From Spirosoma pollinicola (GTDB taxonomy: Bacteria > Bacteroidota > Bacteroidia > Cytophagales > Spirosomataceae): a stretch of DNA of 64,000 nt. The position numbers and the translations under genes were made by a program. Below, piece by piece: positions 26,447 through 36,316 of the stretch; within the stretch, counting starts at the first letter, position 1, and each line of letters starts with the position of its first letter. Location: contig NZ_CP025096.1 of the NCBI RefSeq assembly GCF_002831565.1, positions 4,698,501 through 4,762,500 of the forward strand, in the 5' to 3' direction. The notes under the pieces are model-generated. The model was not told the DNA's origin. It saw nothing but the letters and a program-made list of their open reading frames with translations, and did not search any database.

Positions 26447-27529
26447 ATGACGTTTCCCCAACGAATCCGCCGTTTGTTTTCTTCTGTTCCTGTTTCATCT
26501 GCTTCAGTTGACGCATCGGTTACGTCATCACCGTTGGCAGTACCAACCGTACCCGTTTACCTGATGCAACAGGTGAACGAACTGATAACGTTAAACACCT
26601 CACCGGTTTACAAACCAGAACCCTTACCCGATTGGCTGGCCGATGAGAACTCACTTCGCGATGAAGGGGTTTTGTTCGGTTTATCCGATGCCCGACCTGA
26701 TGGAAAAATAAATCAGATTCGTGCTTTTTTCGCCGGACAAACGGCTTCTTTAGACGAATTGGTAACGGAAAACACGGAGAAAATCGGTGAACTGAACTTG
26801 TTGATTGAGCACCGGGAAAGTCGGATAACCACCCTTCGCGGGCAGATCAGTGATTTACGCGACAGCAAACCCACCCCAACCAACCTGATTCGAACCCTCG
26901 TAAGTCTGCTTCTTTCAGTGGGGATGTGCGTTTGCAATTTCTATTTGATCGACGAAACCCTTCGCCCCATTTTTCCAAACCGCCTGATAGCTCTGGGTGT
27001 ATTTTTGGCAGGCATGTTCAATTTGTTTGGCCGAACATCGTTCTTCTACGAAGAAGGCACTCGTTTGTCCGTTCGGCGCGTTCTGGCAGAAGCCGGTTTA
27101 CCATTGGCGGCATCAGTTTTTATTCTGGCAAAAGCCCTGGAAACACAGTCGGTAGGTCAGGCAATTGCTTTATTTGCGTTTACTTTTTTCCTGTTTCTTT
27201 TGGCCGGTAGCCTGTTTTTGAGCACGTTGACCAGGTTACAGACAGATCTTGCCAGTATTGAGTCAAATAGGCTTATGGTAGTGAACAAAGTGCAAAGTCC
27301 ACCCGTTTGGGAAACCGAAATTGACCGGCTGAGACGTGAAATTGATGCCATTCGTATGCAGAAATGGCCCATTGTCATAAGCCTCAACCATACGCAGACC
27401 GACATGACCCGATTGAACACCAAACGCGATGAACTTGTTAACTTATTTGTGAGCGAGTTCGAACTTGCCCGCAGCCTGCGCGACCGGCTCTCTGAGCAAC
27501 AGCGTAAACTATTGATGAATTATGATTGA
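26447..27529 (+). CDS. Four-helix membrane protein with flanking coiled coils (gene 2 of unit)
   Basis: A 360-residue protein with no recognised family. Residues 1-60 are Ser/Val/Pro-rich and probably disordered; about 100-150 form a coiled coil (ENTEKIGELNLLIEHRESRI); then come four hydrophobic stretches (LVSLLLSVGMCVCNF; LIALGVFLAGMFNLFG; LPLAASVFILAKAL; ALFAFTFFLFLLAGSLFL); about 275-360 is a second coiled coil (EIDRLRREIDAIRMQ, ELARSLRDRLSEQQRK). Its order of parts is the same as the next gene product, so the two may be distant paralogues. Confidence 0.6.
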   Translation: MTFPQRIRRLFSSVPVSSASVDASVTSSPLAVPTVPVYLMQQVNELITLNTSPVYKPEPLPDWLADENSLRDEGVLFGLSDARPDGKINQIRAFFAGQTASLDELVTENTEKIGELNLLIEHRESRITTLRGQISDLRDSKPTPTNLIRTLVSLLLSVGMCVCNFYLIDETLRPIFPNRLIALGVFLAGMFNLFGRTSFFYEEGTRLSVRRVLAEAGLPLAASVFILAKALETQSVGQAIALFAFTFFLFLLAGSLFLSTLTRLQTDLASIESNRLMVVNKVQSPPVWETEIDRLRREIDAIRMQKWPIVISLNHTQTDMTRLNTKRDELVNLFVSEFELARSLRDRLSEQQRKLLMNYD

Positions 27530-27589
27530 TTACCGAATCGACAACGCGATTGGTATCCTGATTCATTAGTCGTAATTCACCATTAATCA

Positions 27590-28966
27590 ATGATTATGGA
27601 ACCAACAAACAACCCAGACTTTCATCACGGCTATACGAGTGGTGTGGAAGGCGTGAACCGGGAAACATACGAAGGCTACCTCTCAAGTCAGATCAATACC
27701 GACTGGCTAACGGAGCGAATTGGTGAAAAACGGACCGAAGTTGCGGCCATTAATCAGCAACTCACCGAAGCAACCGAAGCGAATCGGGCGGCTTTTTCCT
27801 CGCTACAAACGCATACCCTACAGGTTGAACGGTTGGCCAAACAGGTAGGTCAGCGCGAAGCCGACCGGCAGGGGTTAGAAGCGGACCGCGATAATTTACG
27901 GGAGCGCCGAACCAAAGCATCACCTGATTATTCACTCTTTGCCGGATTACTGTTTTTGGTGGCCGGGATTTCGTTTCTGGCCGGTGACCTGATTATCTCG
28001 CACGAGATTGTGGCTTATGCGCTTAACATCCGTAACACTAACGAAGCCTGGGCGTTTGCCGTTGGTTTGGCGATGGTGTCGATTCTGCTGAAACCAGCCT
28101 ACGACCGGCTCATCGAAAAACCCTATCAGGAAGATCCCGTGAAAAACGGGCGCAAATATGGCCAGTTTAAAATGGCTCTGGCGGTATTTGCAGTTATTAC
28201 CCTAGCCGTTTTAGGCTGGTTCCGGTATGAAGCCTACCGCACCGACCAGCTCAAATCGGCAATCAACAAGTCCGTCCGTCAGCTCCAACTCAACACCGAT
28301 CCAACAGCCGCGACGCAGGTATTAAGCCCATCGACGATCAATAAAATAGAGAAGCAACTAAGCGAATCGAGCGAGTTGAATCTGGCGCTGGTAAACAGCC
28401 CCTGGGCGCTCCTATCGTTTGTGTTGAGCGGCATTTTGTTTGCTTTGGCAGGGGCTGTTTGCCTTGGCATAGCTTTGCCGGTTATTTCGGCTTTTTGGTT
28501 CCGGTGGTTGCAGGCCGACATTAAACTCTGGAAATTGCGCCGTCGTTTAAAACGTCTTAACAACGAAATAGCCCCCCTGGAAGCCGAGCTAGCGGAACAA
28601 CTTACTCAACAGAACGTACTACAACACAACCTCGATCTGCTACCCGACCTGAACGAGTTAAAAGAGCAGCGTCAAACGATCATGGCCGAACTCAATGAAC
28701 TCCTGGCCGAATTGAAACTTGCTCAAACCGATAGCCGCATCAGCAATTTCAACGACGGGTATGGTCAGGGAGAAGCTACAAGGACAGTTTTAAGCGAAGA
28801 CGAACAGCGGCAACTTCGCAAGGAAATGCTGACCCTTCAGAACGGCAATCGCAACCGGACGAATGAAACTCGCCCAGCCGGCACACCAGCGGTTAATGGA
28901 GCAAACGGCAAGGCCCCCTTGCGCCCTCATCAAACAATACGAAAGTTTCTTTCTGACGAATTGTAG
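27590..28966 (+). CDS. Four-helix membrane protein with long coiled coils (gene 3 of unit)
   Basis: A 458-residue protein, unrecognised. A short Gly-rich head (FHHGYTSGVEGVNRETYEGY) is followed by a long coiled coil (residues about 38-110), two helices (LFAGLLFLVAGISFLAG; AWAFAVGLAMVSILLK), a third (ALAVFAVITLAVLGWF), a fourth (PWALLSFVLSGILFALAGA), a second long coiled coil (about 305-390) and a basic tail (NRNRTNETRP). A second Gly motif, FNDGYGQGEA, is near residue 385. The gene ends before a strong terminator. An inner-membrane scaffold is the best guess. Confidence 0.6.
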   Translation: MIMEPTNNPDFHHGYTSGVEGVNRETYEGYLSSQINTDWLTERIGEKRTEVAAINQQLTEATEANRAAFSSLQTHTLQVERLAKQVGQREADRQGLEADRDNLRERRTKASPDYSLFAGLLFLVAGISFLAGDLIISHEIVAYALNIRNTNEAWAFAVGLAMVSILLKPAYDRLIEKPYQEDPVKNGRKYGQFKMALAVFAVITLAVLGWFRYEAYRTDQLKSAINKSVRQLQLNTDPTAATQVLSPSTINKIEKQLSESSELNLALVNSPWALLSFVLSGILFALAGAVCLGIALPVISAFWFRWLQADIKLWKLRRRLKRLNNEIAPLEAELAEQLTQQNVLQHNLDLLPDLNELKEQRQTIMAELNELLAELKLAQTDSRISNFNDGYGQGEATRTVLSEDEQRQLRKEMLTLQNGNRNRTNETRPAGTPAVNGANGKAPLRPHQTIRKFLSDEL

Positions 28967-28991
28967 ATTTATAACATTGAAAAAGTCTAAT

Positions 28992-29034
28992 AAAAAACGC
29001 TCCCCTTTGCCTGTAAGCATGGGGAGCGTTTTTT
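28992..29034 (+). terminator. Strong intrinsic terminator
   Basis: A perfect 14-bp stem (28992-29005 with 29021-29034) of AAAAAACGCTCCCC type ends in a T-run on either strand, so it works in both directions. It closes the three-gene unit. The following 128 bases up to the PhzF gene hold nothing I can assign. Confidence 0.9.
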
Positions 29035-29162
29035 ATTCAGCTAACTTTCAAGTTGCCAGAAGCCTTTATAAATCGTCACGTAGGTAAATTACTTATAGAC
29101 AGGTAAGCGTATTGGAATAGTTATTTTTTGTCAACTACTTAATTAGATTGAACCCCACGCCA

Positions 29163-30086
29163 ATGCAAATGAAGGAAATCAAATTTTACATCGTTGATGT
29201 ATTTGCTAATACTAAATATGAAGGGAATCAGCTAGCTGTTTTTTTGGATGTAGACAACCAACTTTCGGACAACCAGATGCAGCAAATTTCGCTGGAAATA
29301 AACTTTGCTGAAACTACATTCATAAAAGAAATTCAGGGCAATCATCGGTTCGTGGTTCGCATATTTACGCCCGAACATGAAGTCCCCTTTGCGGGGCATC
29401 CTTCGCTGGGAACGAGCTATATCATTTCAAAATTTATACTTCCCGACCCTCCAAAAGAATTAACCCTGGCACTGGCCCATGCTGATATTGACATAGCCAT
29501 TTTAGAGCCAGATAACCTGGATGAAAGTATTATTTTCATGCGCCAGGCGCAACCTGAGTTTGGCCATGTATTCACAAAAGAAGAGATTTCCCTGGAGCTA
29601 GGAATTAAGCTCGAAGATATTGATACTGCCCTTCCCATTCAGGAAGTAAGCACGGGACTTCCCTATATCATTGTTCCACTTAAAAATCTGACCGCGATTG
29701 ATAATCTTTCCCTCACCTACGAGCCATTTAAAGAATTTTTGTTAGCTCGAAATAAGTATAAAACAAATAGCCATACAGGCCATTCAACGTCCCTGTTTTT
29801 CTTTACGAAAGAAGGGTACGAGCCTGACAGTTCATACAACACGAGAATGTTGCTGATCGAAAACAATAAACTGTCAGAAGATGCCGCGACGGGTAGTGCA
29901 AATGGTTGCTTCCTGGCCTACCTTTTACGGTATGAAAGCACCCCAATAAAAGCAACCGTTGAACAGGGATTCCAGCTCGGCCGTAAATCATACATTTATC
30001 TTGATGGAACCCTAATAGACGAAACCTTCCAGATAAATGTAGGCGGGCGCATCAAACTGATTTCAGAAGGAACCTGGTATGTGTAG
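29163..30086 (+). CDS. PhzF-family isomerase/epimerase
   Basis: A protein of about 307 residues with the diaminopimelate-epimerase-like fold. Landmarks are YIVDVFANTKYEGNQLAVFLD, INFAETTFI with the family's active-site Glu, FTPEHEVPFAGHPSLGTSY, and the C-terminal EDAATGSANGCFLAYLL. ATG 29163 or 29169 fits the family start; a TTG further upstream does not. PhzF proteins isomerise a dihydro-hydroxyanthranilate in phenazine synthesis, but most homologues, including this lone one, have unknown substrates. Confidence 0.92.
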   Translation: MQMKEIKFYIVDVFANTKYEGNQLAVFLDVDNQLSDNQMQQISLEINFAETTFIKEIQGNHRFVVRIFTPEHEVPFAGHPSLGTSYIISKFILPDPPKELTLALAHADIDIAILEPDNLDESIIFMRQAQPEFGHVFTKEEISLELGIKLEDIDTALPIQEVSTGLPYIIVPLKNLTAIDNLSLTYEPFKEFLLARNKYKTNSHTGHSTSLFFFTKEGYEPDSSYNTRMLLIENNKLSEDAATGSANGCFLAYLLRYESTPIKATVEQGFQLGRKSYIYLDGTLIDETFQINVGGRIKLISEGTWYV

Positions 30087-30116
30087 GTCTACACGTTAAA
30101 ACTTAGTCAACTGAAG

Positions 30117-30440
30117 TTAATATCCTTCGTCAGAAACCAGGTAATAGTTTACGCTTCCTGTTTGGCTACCTTCTTTTGAAACCGTTAGGGTTAGCCATTC
30201 TACATGCGTATAGGCATTATACGGCCCACTTTGCGTGTCTATCACTTGCTGTTTTCGTTCGTTGGCCTGGGTTTGAACAAAGGCAATAGCCTCCTCGCGT
30301 GAATCAAAACTACCAATCAGATCGCCGAACTCAAGCGCTGGCTCTTCGTCGGGCAATTCTCCTTTCGTATTGGAAATGGGTGATTCAGGGTGCTCTGATT
30401 GATTCTGTATTTTAGGGCTTGCATACAATTCGATGATCAT
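30117..30440 (-). CDS. Unknown small soluble protein, 107 residues
   Basis: An acidic protein with a linker (residues about 10-35, Pro/Glu-rich) and a compact part with DLIGSFDSREEAIAFVQTQA, then HVEWLTLTVSKEG and a Tyr-rich end NYYLVSDEGY. The pattern of a strand, the FDSREEAIAFV helix and two more strands recalls small ferredoxin-like modules. No family name. The spacer of 150 bases upstream is AT-rich with no clear consensus promoter. Confidence 0.6.
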   Translation of the reverse strand: MIIELYASPKIQNQSEHPESPISNTKGELPDEEPALEFGDLIGSFDSREEAIAFVQTQANERKQQVIDTQSGPYNAYTHVEWLTLTVSKEGSQTGSVNYYLVSDEGY

Positions 30441-30590
30441 GGAAGTATGTTTTTTCTGAAATGGACTTACAGCGACTTGGCAAATTGGTTATTTTCGCGC
30501 TTGTTTTAGACTGTTGTATACAATTGACAACTCAGTAAGGCAGGTAGTGTTAGCCTATTCAGGAAAAATAATTCAACTTTCATCAACTAA

Positions 30591-31298
30591 CTAAGGGGAT
30601 TCAACACAAAAAGCAAGCAACTTTTGCAAATCTGCCTCCTCGTTGAAATTGATCGCGTTTTCTTTCAAATACGTTTTAATAGCTTGTTTTTTCAAAGGAA
30701 ATAAACCAAGAATACTTCCTTGTTTGGGTACATAAAACCGATTATTCTGATCCATAATTCCGTAGTCAACTCGTTTTGATAATACCAGATCAGACTGTGC
30801 ATTAAGTTTTGCCAATGACCCATTACTATTGCTTAACATTGTCGTATTCCGGATTGAGGATGTGCCCGAAGATTGCCCATAGCCACCTTGTTTTTCGGTG
30901 TCAATTAAAGCCAGTCGTTGTTTACTCACTAATTTAACGGATGAATAACTACCAAGAAGGCGCCAGAACGTTTTGGGGTATTCGTAATAAAATACATCCT
31001 GTCCAATACTAACCAATTCAATTGTTGGATCTTCGGAGAGGGCCAATGTATCACCCTTTGGACTAACAAAGTGCATTTCACCCAGCAAAAGATTATAGTT
31101 GAATACAGCCTCTGAGAAACTTCCGTTTTTAAAATGCAGCTTCCCGCGTGCAAATGCAGGGTACTGATATCTTTTTGCAACAGGCATTGCTTTATTGGGA
31201 TCACTGCCCCCTTTCAGCCTATAATATTGGCTTTCCTGAGCCAGTGAACGGTCAAATATACCCGTACAAATAATCAATATAAGTGCGTATAGTTTCAT
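30591..31298 (-). CDS. Secreted protein of unknown function, 235 residues
   Basis: A Sec signal peptide ends near SLAQ (residue 20). Mature part: FKNGSFSEAVFNYNLLLGEM, FVSPKGDTLAL and VSIGQDVFYYEYPKTFWRLLG, a pattern common in Bacteroidota exported proteins of unknown role that seem to fold as small beta domains. The C-terminus (KTYLKENAINFNEEADLQKLLAFC) is helical. Codons are more AT-rich than the flanking genes. It is a single-gene unit, followed by a short spacer with no clear terminator. Confidence 0.65.
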   Translation of the reverse strand: MKLYALILIICTGIFDRSLAQESQYYRLKGGSDPNKAMPVAKRYQYPAFARGKLHFKNGSFSEAVFNYNLLLGEMHFVSPKGDTLALSEDPTIELVSIGQDVFYYEYPKTFWRLLGSYSSVKLVSKQRLALIDTEKQGGYGQSSGTSSIRNTTMLSNSNGSLAKLNAQSDLVLSKRVDYGIMDQNNRFYVPKQGSILGLFPLKKQAIKTYLKENAINFNEEADLQKLLAFCVESP

Positions 31299-31486
31299 TG
31301 GCTTGATTTTAATAGCTGCCTAAGTTCCATTAAAAAATTCAATAAAACCATACAACTGACTAAACAGGAGAAGTAGATGTGAGTCTATAGTTTCTCTGAA
31401 GCAAGGCATTCGCGAGAAGAGTAATTTTTATTAAAATTTCAGTTTGTTTCATATCCTTGGTCCTACTAAAAGCAGACACCAAACGT

Positions 31487-32530
31487 ATGTTCAACAAATT
31501 GTGGATACTCTCTCTTGCCTTGACAACCACAGCCTTATCAGGTCCGAACGGGCTAACCCCCAAGCCGATCTTAGCTCCAACACCCACACTCATGGCTACT
31601 CAACGTTCGCAGGCATCAGCAGTCGATAGTAAGAAAAAACAACGACAGGAGCTGTATCAGTTATTAGGGAAATTGCCTGATCGACATCGACCGATAGCGG
31701 TTGAAATAGTTTCCACTCAGGAAACCGATGAGTTGATCATCGAAAAACTCCTTTTAGATATCAATGGGTTGGAGCGGGTTCCGGCCTACTTCACAAAGCC
31801 TAAAAATAAATCCGGCAAACTACCTGTCGTTTTGTTCAATCACTCGCATTTCGGGCAATACGAAGTAGGAAAAGAAGAGTTTGTACGAGGAAGGCCCGAA
31901 ATGCAGAAACCACCCTATGCGCTGGCGTTGGCCCGAGCGGGTTATGCTGGCTTATGCATAGACAGTTGGTGCTTCGGCGAACGGCAGGAACGAAAGGAAA
32001 CAGATACGTTTAAAGACATGATCTGGCATGGACAAGTACTTTGGGGCATGATGGTCTACGACAATTTGCGGGCGCTGGACTACCTGGAAACCCGATCCGA
32101 TGTCGACACTAAACGGATAGCTACTATGGGTATGTCGATGGGAAGTACGATGGCGTGGTGGCTGGCTGCTCTGGACGAACGGATCAAGATATGCGTTGAC
32201 CTTTGCTGCCTGACTGATTATCAAGAACTTATTAAGACCAAAGGACTTGACTTACATGGTATCTACTATTATGTGCCCGACTTATTGAACCACTTTACCA
32301 CCTCACAAATTAACGGTCTTATTTCCCCTCGCCCTCATTTTGGTTTAGCGGGCCGGTTTGATCCATTAACACCTTTGCCCGGACTCACAAAAATTGATCA
32401 GGCATTAAAAGAAATCTACAAAAAAGATGGAGCGCCAGATGCCTGGCAGTTACGGATTTACGATGTTGGTCATCGGGAAACAGAAGCCATGCGGACCGAT
32501 ATAATGGCATTTTATAGAAAATGGCTTTAA
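31487..32530 (+). CDS. Exported alpha/beta hydrolase (dienelactone hydrolase/esterase-like)
   Basis: A protein of about 347 residues (ATG 31487 gives a signal-like N-terminus ending near TTTALSG; an upstream TTG is less likely). The catalytic triad is visible: nucleophile Ser in ATMGMSMGSTMAWW, Asp in GLAGRFDPLTP and His in YDVGHRE. FNHSHFGQYEVG and DSWCFGERQE make the oxyanion region. It hydrolyses an ester or acyl group, substrate unknown. A promoter was not found. It precedes the ligase at 32597 by 66 bases. Confidence 0.85.
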   Translation: MFNKLWILSLALTTTALSGPNGLTPKPILAPTPTLMATQRSQASAVDSKKKQRQELYQLLGKLPDRHRPIAVEIVSTQETDELIIEKLLLDINGLERVPAYFTKPKNKSGKLPVVLFNHSHFGQYEVGKEEFVRGRPEMQKPPYALALARAGYAGLCIDSWCFGERQERKETDTFKDMIWHGQVLWGMMVYDNLRALDYLETRSDVDTKRIATMGMSMGSTMAWWLAALDERIKICVDLCCLTDYQELIKTKGLDLHGIYYYVPDLLNHFTTSQINGLISPRPHFGLAGRFDPLTPLPGLTKIDQALKEIYKKDGAPDAWQLRIYDVGHRETEAMRTDIMAFYRKWL

Positions 32531-32596
32531 CCAGATAAAATCCTTACTTGCCGGAAAATCGTTATAACTGAAAACGATGAATAAATCTGGGTTTCG

Positions 32597-34387
32597 ATGA
32601 ACGAACCGAATCTGTTATTTGAGTGCCTGACGTACCAATTACAAAACTTCCCGCTAGATGATATGCTCTGCGCACGGGAAGCCAATCAATGGCGAAAATA
32701 TAGTACGCAGGAAGTTAGCAAACTGGTTGATCAGCTAAGTGCTGGCTTGCTTGCGCTAGGACTAAACGAAGGTGATCGAACCGACGAAGGCCGGGATAAA
32801 ATTGCCATTTTGAGTGCTAATAGGCCCGAGTGGATGCTGGTGGATATGGCGATCCAACAGATTGGCGCCGTTTCTGTGCCCATCTACCCAACGATAAATC
32901 CGACAGAACTGCAATTCATTTTACAGGATGCAGCCGTTAAACTGATCTTTATCGGCGATGAAACCCTGGCAAAAAAAGTAGCTGCCATTCAACGTGAATT
33001 GCCCGACTTAAAAAACCTTTTCACCTTCGACCAGGTACCAACCACTCAACATTGGCGGGAGTTACTCGTTGACTATACCCCGGTGGTTCAGGCTCAACTT
33101 ACTCAGCAACGACGGGCAATAACGCCCAATGATCTGGCAACTATCCTGTACACCTCTGGCACAACAGGAACACCAAAGGGAGTTATGCTGTCGCATCATA
33201 ACCTGCTCAGCAACGTATTTAGTAGTTCCCTTTTGCTCAAGGAAGTCGGGATTCAGGGTAAACGAGCACTTAGTTTTTTGCCGCTGAACCACGCGTTCGA
33301 GCGTATGGCTACCTATTGTTATTTTTACTGCGGAACCTCTATCTACTACGCCGAGAGTATGGACACGATAGGCGAAAACCTCCGCGACGTTCAACCGACG
33401 CTCTTTACTACAGTGCCCCGCTTACTCGAAAAAGTGTATGAAGGCATCATCGCCAAAGGTTCTGAGCTGACTGGCATAAAACGACGGTTGTTCTTCTGGG
33501 CGCTAAAACTGGGCGAACGTTTTGACCTCAACGCACCCCAATCAATAAGTTACAAACTTCAGTTGGCCGTGGCCAATCGACTCGTTTTCAGCAAATGGCG
33601 GGATGCGTTGGGCGGTCAAATCCGCGCCATTATAACGGGGGCGGCAGCCTGTCAGGTGCGCTTGCTTAAAATCTTCGGCGCAGCTCAGCTTGTTGTTATG
33701 GAAGGCTATGGCCTGACAGAAGCGTCGCCTATCATCAGCGGAAACCGGCACAGCGACGCAAACCGGATGTTCGGCACGGTAGGGCCACCTCTCAACGATG
33801 TTCAGGTGGCGTTTGCCGACGATGGCGAAATACTTTGTAAAGGCCCCAACGTCATGATGGGCTACTACAAACGGCCCGATCTAACCGCGGAAACTGTCAT
33901 CGACGGCTGGTTGCATACGGGCGACATCGGGACATTGGTGGATGGCAAATTCCTGAAAATCACCGACCGCAAAAAAGAGCTATTCAAAACCAGTGGTGGC
34001 AAATATGTAGCGCCCCAGCCCATCGAAAACAAGATGGTTGAGAGCCGCTGGATTGAGCAGATTATGGTGGTGGGCGAAGGCGAAAAGTTTGTGGGTGCCC
34101 TGATTGTACCCGCTTTTCAGGCACTCCAGGAATGGTACACGCATCAGGGGAAAGCCTATCCCGACAATGCCACGGTTATTGCCGACGAGTCCATTCTGGC
34201 ACTTTTCACCAAAGAAATCGACCATTATAACGCGTTTTTCAATCACGTCGAGCAGGTGAAAAAGTTTGCCCTGTTACCCAACGAGTGGACGATTGAGAAA
34301 GGCGAACTGACACCAACGCTCAAGTTGAAGCGAAAAGTGATTCGGGAAAAATATAAAGACCAGATCACTGGTATCTATTCGAGTTAG
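32597..34387 (+). CDS. Long-chain acyl-CoA synthetase (AMP-forming)
   Basis: A 596-residue adenylating enzyme that activates fatty acids with ATP and CoA. The A3 motif is ILYTSGTTGTPKGVMLSH; A5 is MEGYGLTEASPI; GWLHTGDIG and ITDRKKELFKTSGGKYVAPQ (A8) follow, and the C-terminal Lys is in LTPTLKLKRKVI. It matches the FAA1/FadD15-type long-chain ligases by length and by the FLPLNHAFER segment. It lies 23-30 bases before the helicase gene; no link in function is evident. Confidence 0.93.
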   Translation: MNEPNLLFECLTYQLQNFPLDDMLCAREANQWRKYSTQEVSKLVDQLSAGLLALGLNEGDRTDEGRDKIAILSANRPEWMLVDMAIQQIGAVSVPIYPTINPTELQFILQDAAVKLIFIGDETLAKKVAAIQRELPDLKNLFTFDQVPTTQHWRELLVDYTPVVQAQLTQQRRAITPNDLATILYTSGTTGTPKGVMLSHHNLLSNVFSSSLLLKEVGIQGKRALSFLPLNHAFERMATYCYFYCGTSIYYAESMDTIGENLRDVQPTLFTTVPRLLEKVYEGIIAKGSELTGIKRRLFFWALKLGERFDLNAPQSISYKLQLAVANRLVFSKWRDALGGQIRAIITGAAACQVRLLKIFGAAQLVVMEGYGLTEASPIISGNRHSDANRMFGTVGPPLNDVQVAFADDGEILCKGPNVMMGYYKRPDLTAETVIDGWLHTGDIGTLVDGKFLKITDRKKELFKTSGGKYVAPQPIENKMVESRWIEQIMVVGEGEKFVGALIVPAFQALQEWYTHQGKAYPDNATVIADESILALFTKEIDHYNAFFNHVEQVKKFALLPNEWTIEKGELTPTLKLKRKVIREKYKDQITGIYSS

Positions 34388-34416
34388 GCGGCCCTACTTA
34401 TTGGCTACCTTTGTGG

Positions 34417-36315
34417 ATGGATTATTTTAAAAACCTGCTCGACTTACTAAAAGCTGAACGAGAAGAAGACCGTAATCAGTACCGACGACTCACAGAAACC
34501 ACTTCCATTGCCGAACGGCGGGCCAATGGACTAACCTGGTATCCTATCGCCATTAGAGGATCAGAAATGAGCCGGGGCGATTATGTAACGGTGGAGGTGG
34601 AACGTACCACGCACCAGGATATAACACACCAGTTACGGTCGGGGATGCCCGCATTGTTTTTCAGCAACCACGACCCTAAAAAAGACCGGGTCGAAGGCAC
34701 GATATCCTACCAGAGTGGGAATCGGCTTAAGATCACCCTGCTTACCGACGAGCTTCCCGAGTGGTCGAGTGATGGCAAATTAGGTGTCGAAATTCTCTTT
34801 GACGACAAGAGTTATGACGAGATGCAGGACGCCCTCAAAACGGCGAATACACTCAGCCAGGATCCAAAAAACCGACTGGTGAACATCCTCACGGGTGAGA
34901 CCTCCCCTACCTTTCATCCAGAAACGCCAAAAACCAATATTCCCCGGTTGAACGACAGCCAGCTTCGGGCCGTCGAAAAGATTCTGGTTGCCAATGAACT
35001 GGCTATTGTTCATGGCCCTCCCGGAACCGGCAAAACCACTACTTTAGTCCAAGCCATTAAGGCGCTGATTAAGCAGGACCACAAGAAAATACTGGTTGTT
35101 GCGCCCAGCAATACGGCAGTCGACCTGTTGAGCGAAAAACTACATGAGGAAGGTTTGAATGTGCTCCGGGTGGGTAATCCGGCCCGTGTATCCGAGCGGT
35201 TGATGGCGCTCACGCTGGATCATAAAATGGCCGATCACAGCCTGATGAAAGAGGCTAAGAAGCTAAAAAAACAGGCGAATGAGTTCAAAAACATGGCGCA
35301 TAAATACAAGCGCAGTTTTGGAAAAGCCGAACGTGACCAGCGAAAAGCTCTCTTCGATGAGGCCCATCGGATCATGAAAGATGTGGGTAATACCGAACAA
35401 TACATCATTGATGATCTGGTAGCGAAAGCGCAGGTTATTACGGCAACACTTGTCGGTTCCAACCAGTACATGATTCGTAATCTTACCTTTCATACGGTCG
35501 TCATCGACGAAGCTGGGCAAGCCTTGGAACCTGCCTGCTGGATACCTATTCTGAAAGCGCAGAAATTAGTACTGGCCGGTGACCATTGTCAGTTATCGCC
35601 CACTATTAAGTCGACCGAAGCGGCCCGAAAGGGGCTGAGTACTACCCTGCTGGAAAAGTGCGTGACCCTTCACCCCGAAGCCGTAACCCTGCTCGAAGAA
35701 CAATATCGGATGCATGAGCACATCATGGGCTACTCATCGCAGGTGTTTTACGACAATCGGTTGCGGGCGCATTCGTCTGTGGCGGCTCATGCGCTGTTTC
35801 CGGGCGATAGTTCCCTCGTCTTTATCGACACGGCGGGTTGCGGATTTAACGAGAAACTGGAAGGCACAAGCTCAACAAACCCGGAAGAGGCCGCCCTGTT
35901 AATGAAGCATTTAACCCAGATGACCCTTGAACTAGGCCCACATTACACGCCGGAGAACTTTCCAAGTATTGCCATCATATCGCCTTACAAGCAACAGCTA
36001 AACATACTGAATGAACAACTGCAACACACCCCCGAACTACAGCCATACCGACATAAAATAGCGGTCAACACAATTGATAGTTTTCAGGGGCAGGAACGCG
36101 ACATTGTGTACATTTCCATGACTCGCAGTAACGACCAGGGGGAGATTGGCTTCCTGTCAGACGTGCGCCGAATGAACGTAGCCATGACCCGCGCCCGTAA
36201 AAAACTGGTGATTGTGGGCGATAGTGCCACATTGGCGGGCCTTCCCTTTTATGCCGATTTCATCACCTACGCCGAAAACCTCAATGCCTACCAGAGTGCG
36301 TGGGAGTGGATATGA
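34417..36315 (+). CDS. UPF1/IGHMBP2-like superfamily 1 helicase
   Basis: A 632-residue DNA/RNA helicase, probably 5' to 3'. ATG 34417 is preferred over an upstream TTG. An N-terminal OB-like region (residues about 40-110) precedes Walker A GPPGTGKT (200-207), motif Ia VAPSNTAVDLL, motif II DEAGQALEPACWIP, motif III AGDHCQLSPT, QYRMHE, motif V DSFQGQERDIV and motif VI MTRARKKLVIVGD. All are intact. Bacterial members have no settled role. The stop codon is one base before a palindrome. Confidence 0.93.
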   Translation: MDYFKNLLDLLKAEREEDRNQYRRLTETTSIAERRANGLTWYPIAIRGSEMSRGDYVTVEVERTTHQDITHQLRSGMPALFFSNHDPKKDRVEGTISYQSGNRLKITLLTDELPEWSSDGKLGVEILFDDKSYDEMQDALKTANTLSQDPKNRLVNILTGETSPTFHPETPKTNIPRLNDSQLRAVEKILVANELAIVHGPPGTGKTTTLVQAIKALIKQDHKKILVVAPSNTAVDLLSEKLHEEGLNVLRVGNPARVSERLMALTLDHKMADHSLMKEAKKLKKQANEFKNMAHKYKRSFGKAERDQRKALFDEAHRIMKDVGNTEQYIIDDLVAKAQVITATLVGSNQYMIRNLTFHTVVIDEAGQALEPACWIPILKAQKLVLAGDHCQLSPTIKSTEAARKGLSTTLLEKCVTLHPEAVTLLEEQYRMHEHIMGYSSQVFYDNRLRAHSSVAAHALFPGDSSLVFIDTAGCGFNEKLEGTSSTNPEEAALLMKHLTQMTLELGPHYTPENFPSIAIISPYKQQLNILNEQLQHTPELQPYRHKIAVNTIDSFQGQERDIVYISMTRSNDQGEIGFLSDVRRMNVAMTRARKKLVIVGDSATLAGLPFYADFITYAENLNAYQSAWEWI

Positions 36316-36316
36316 G

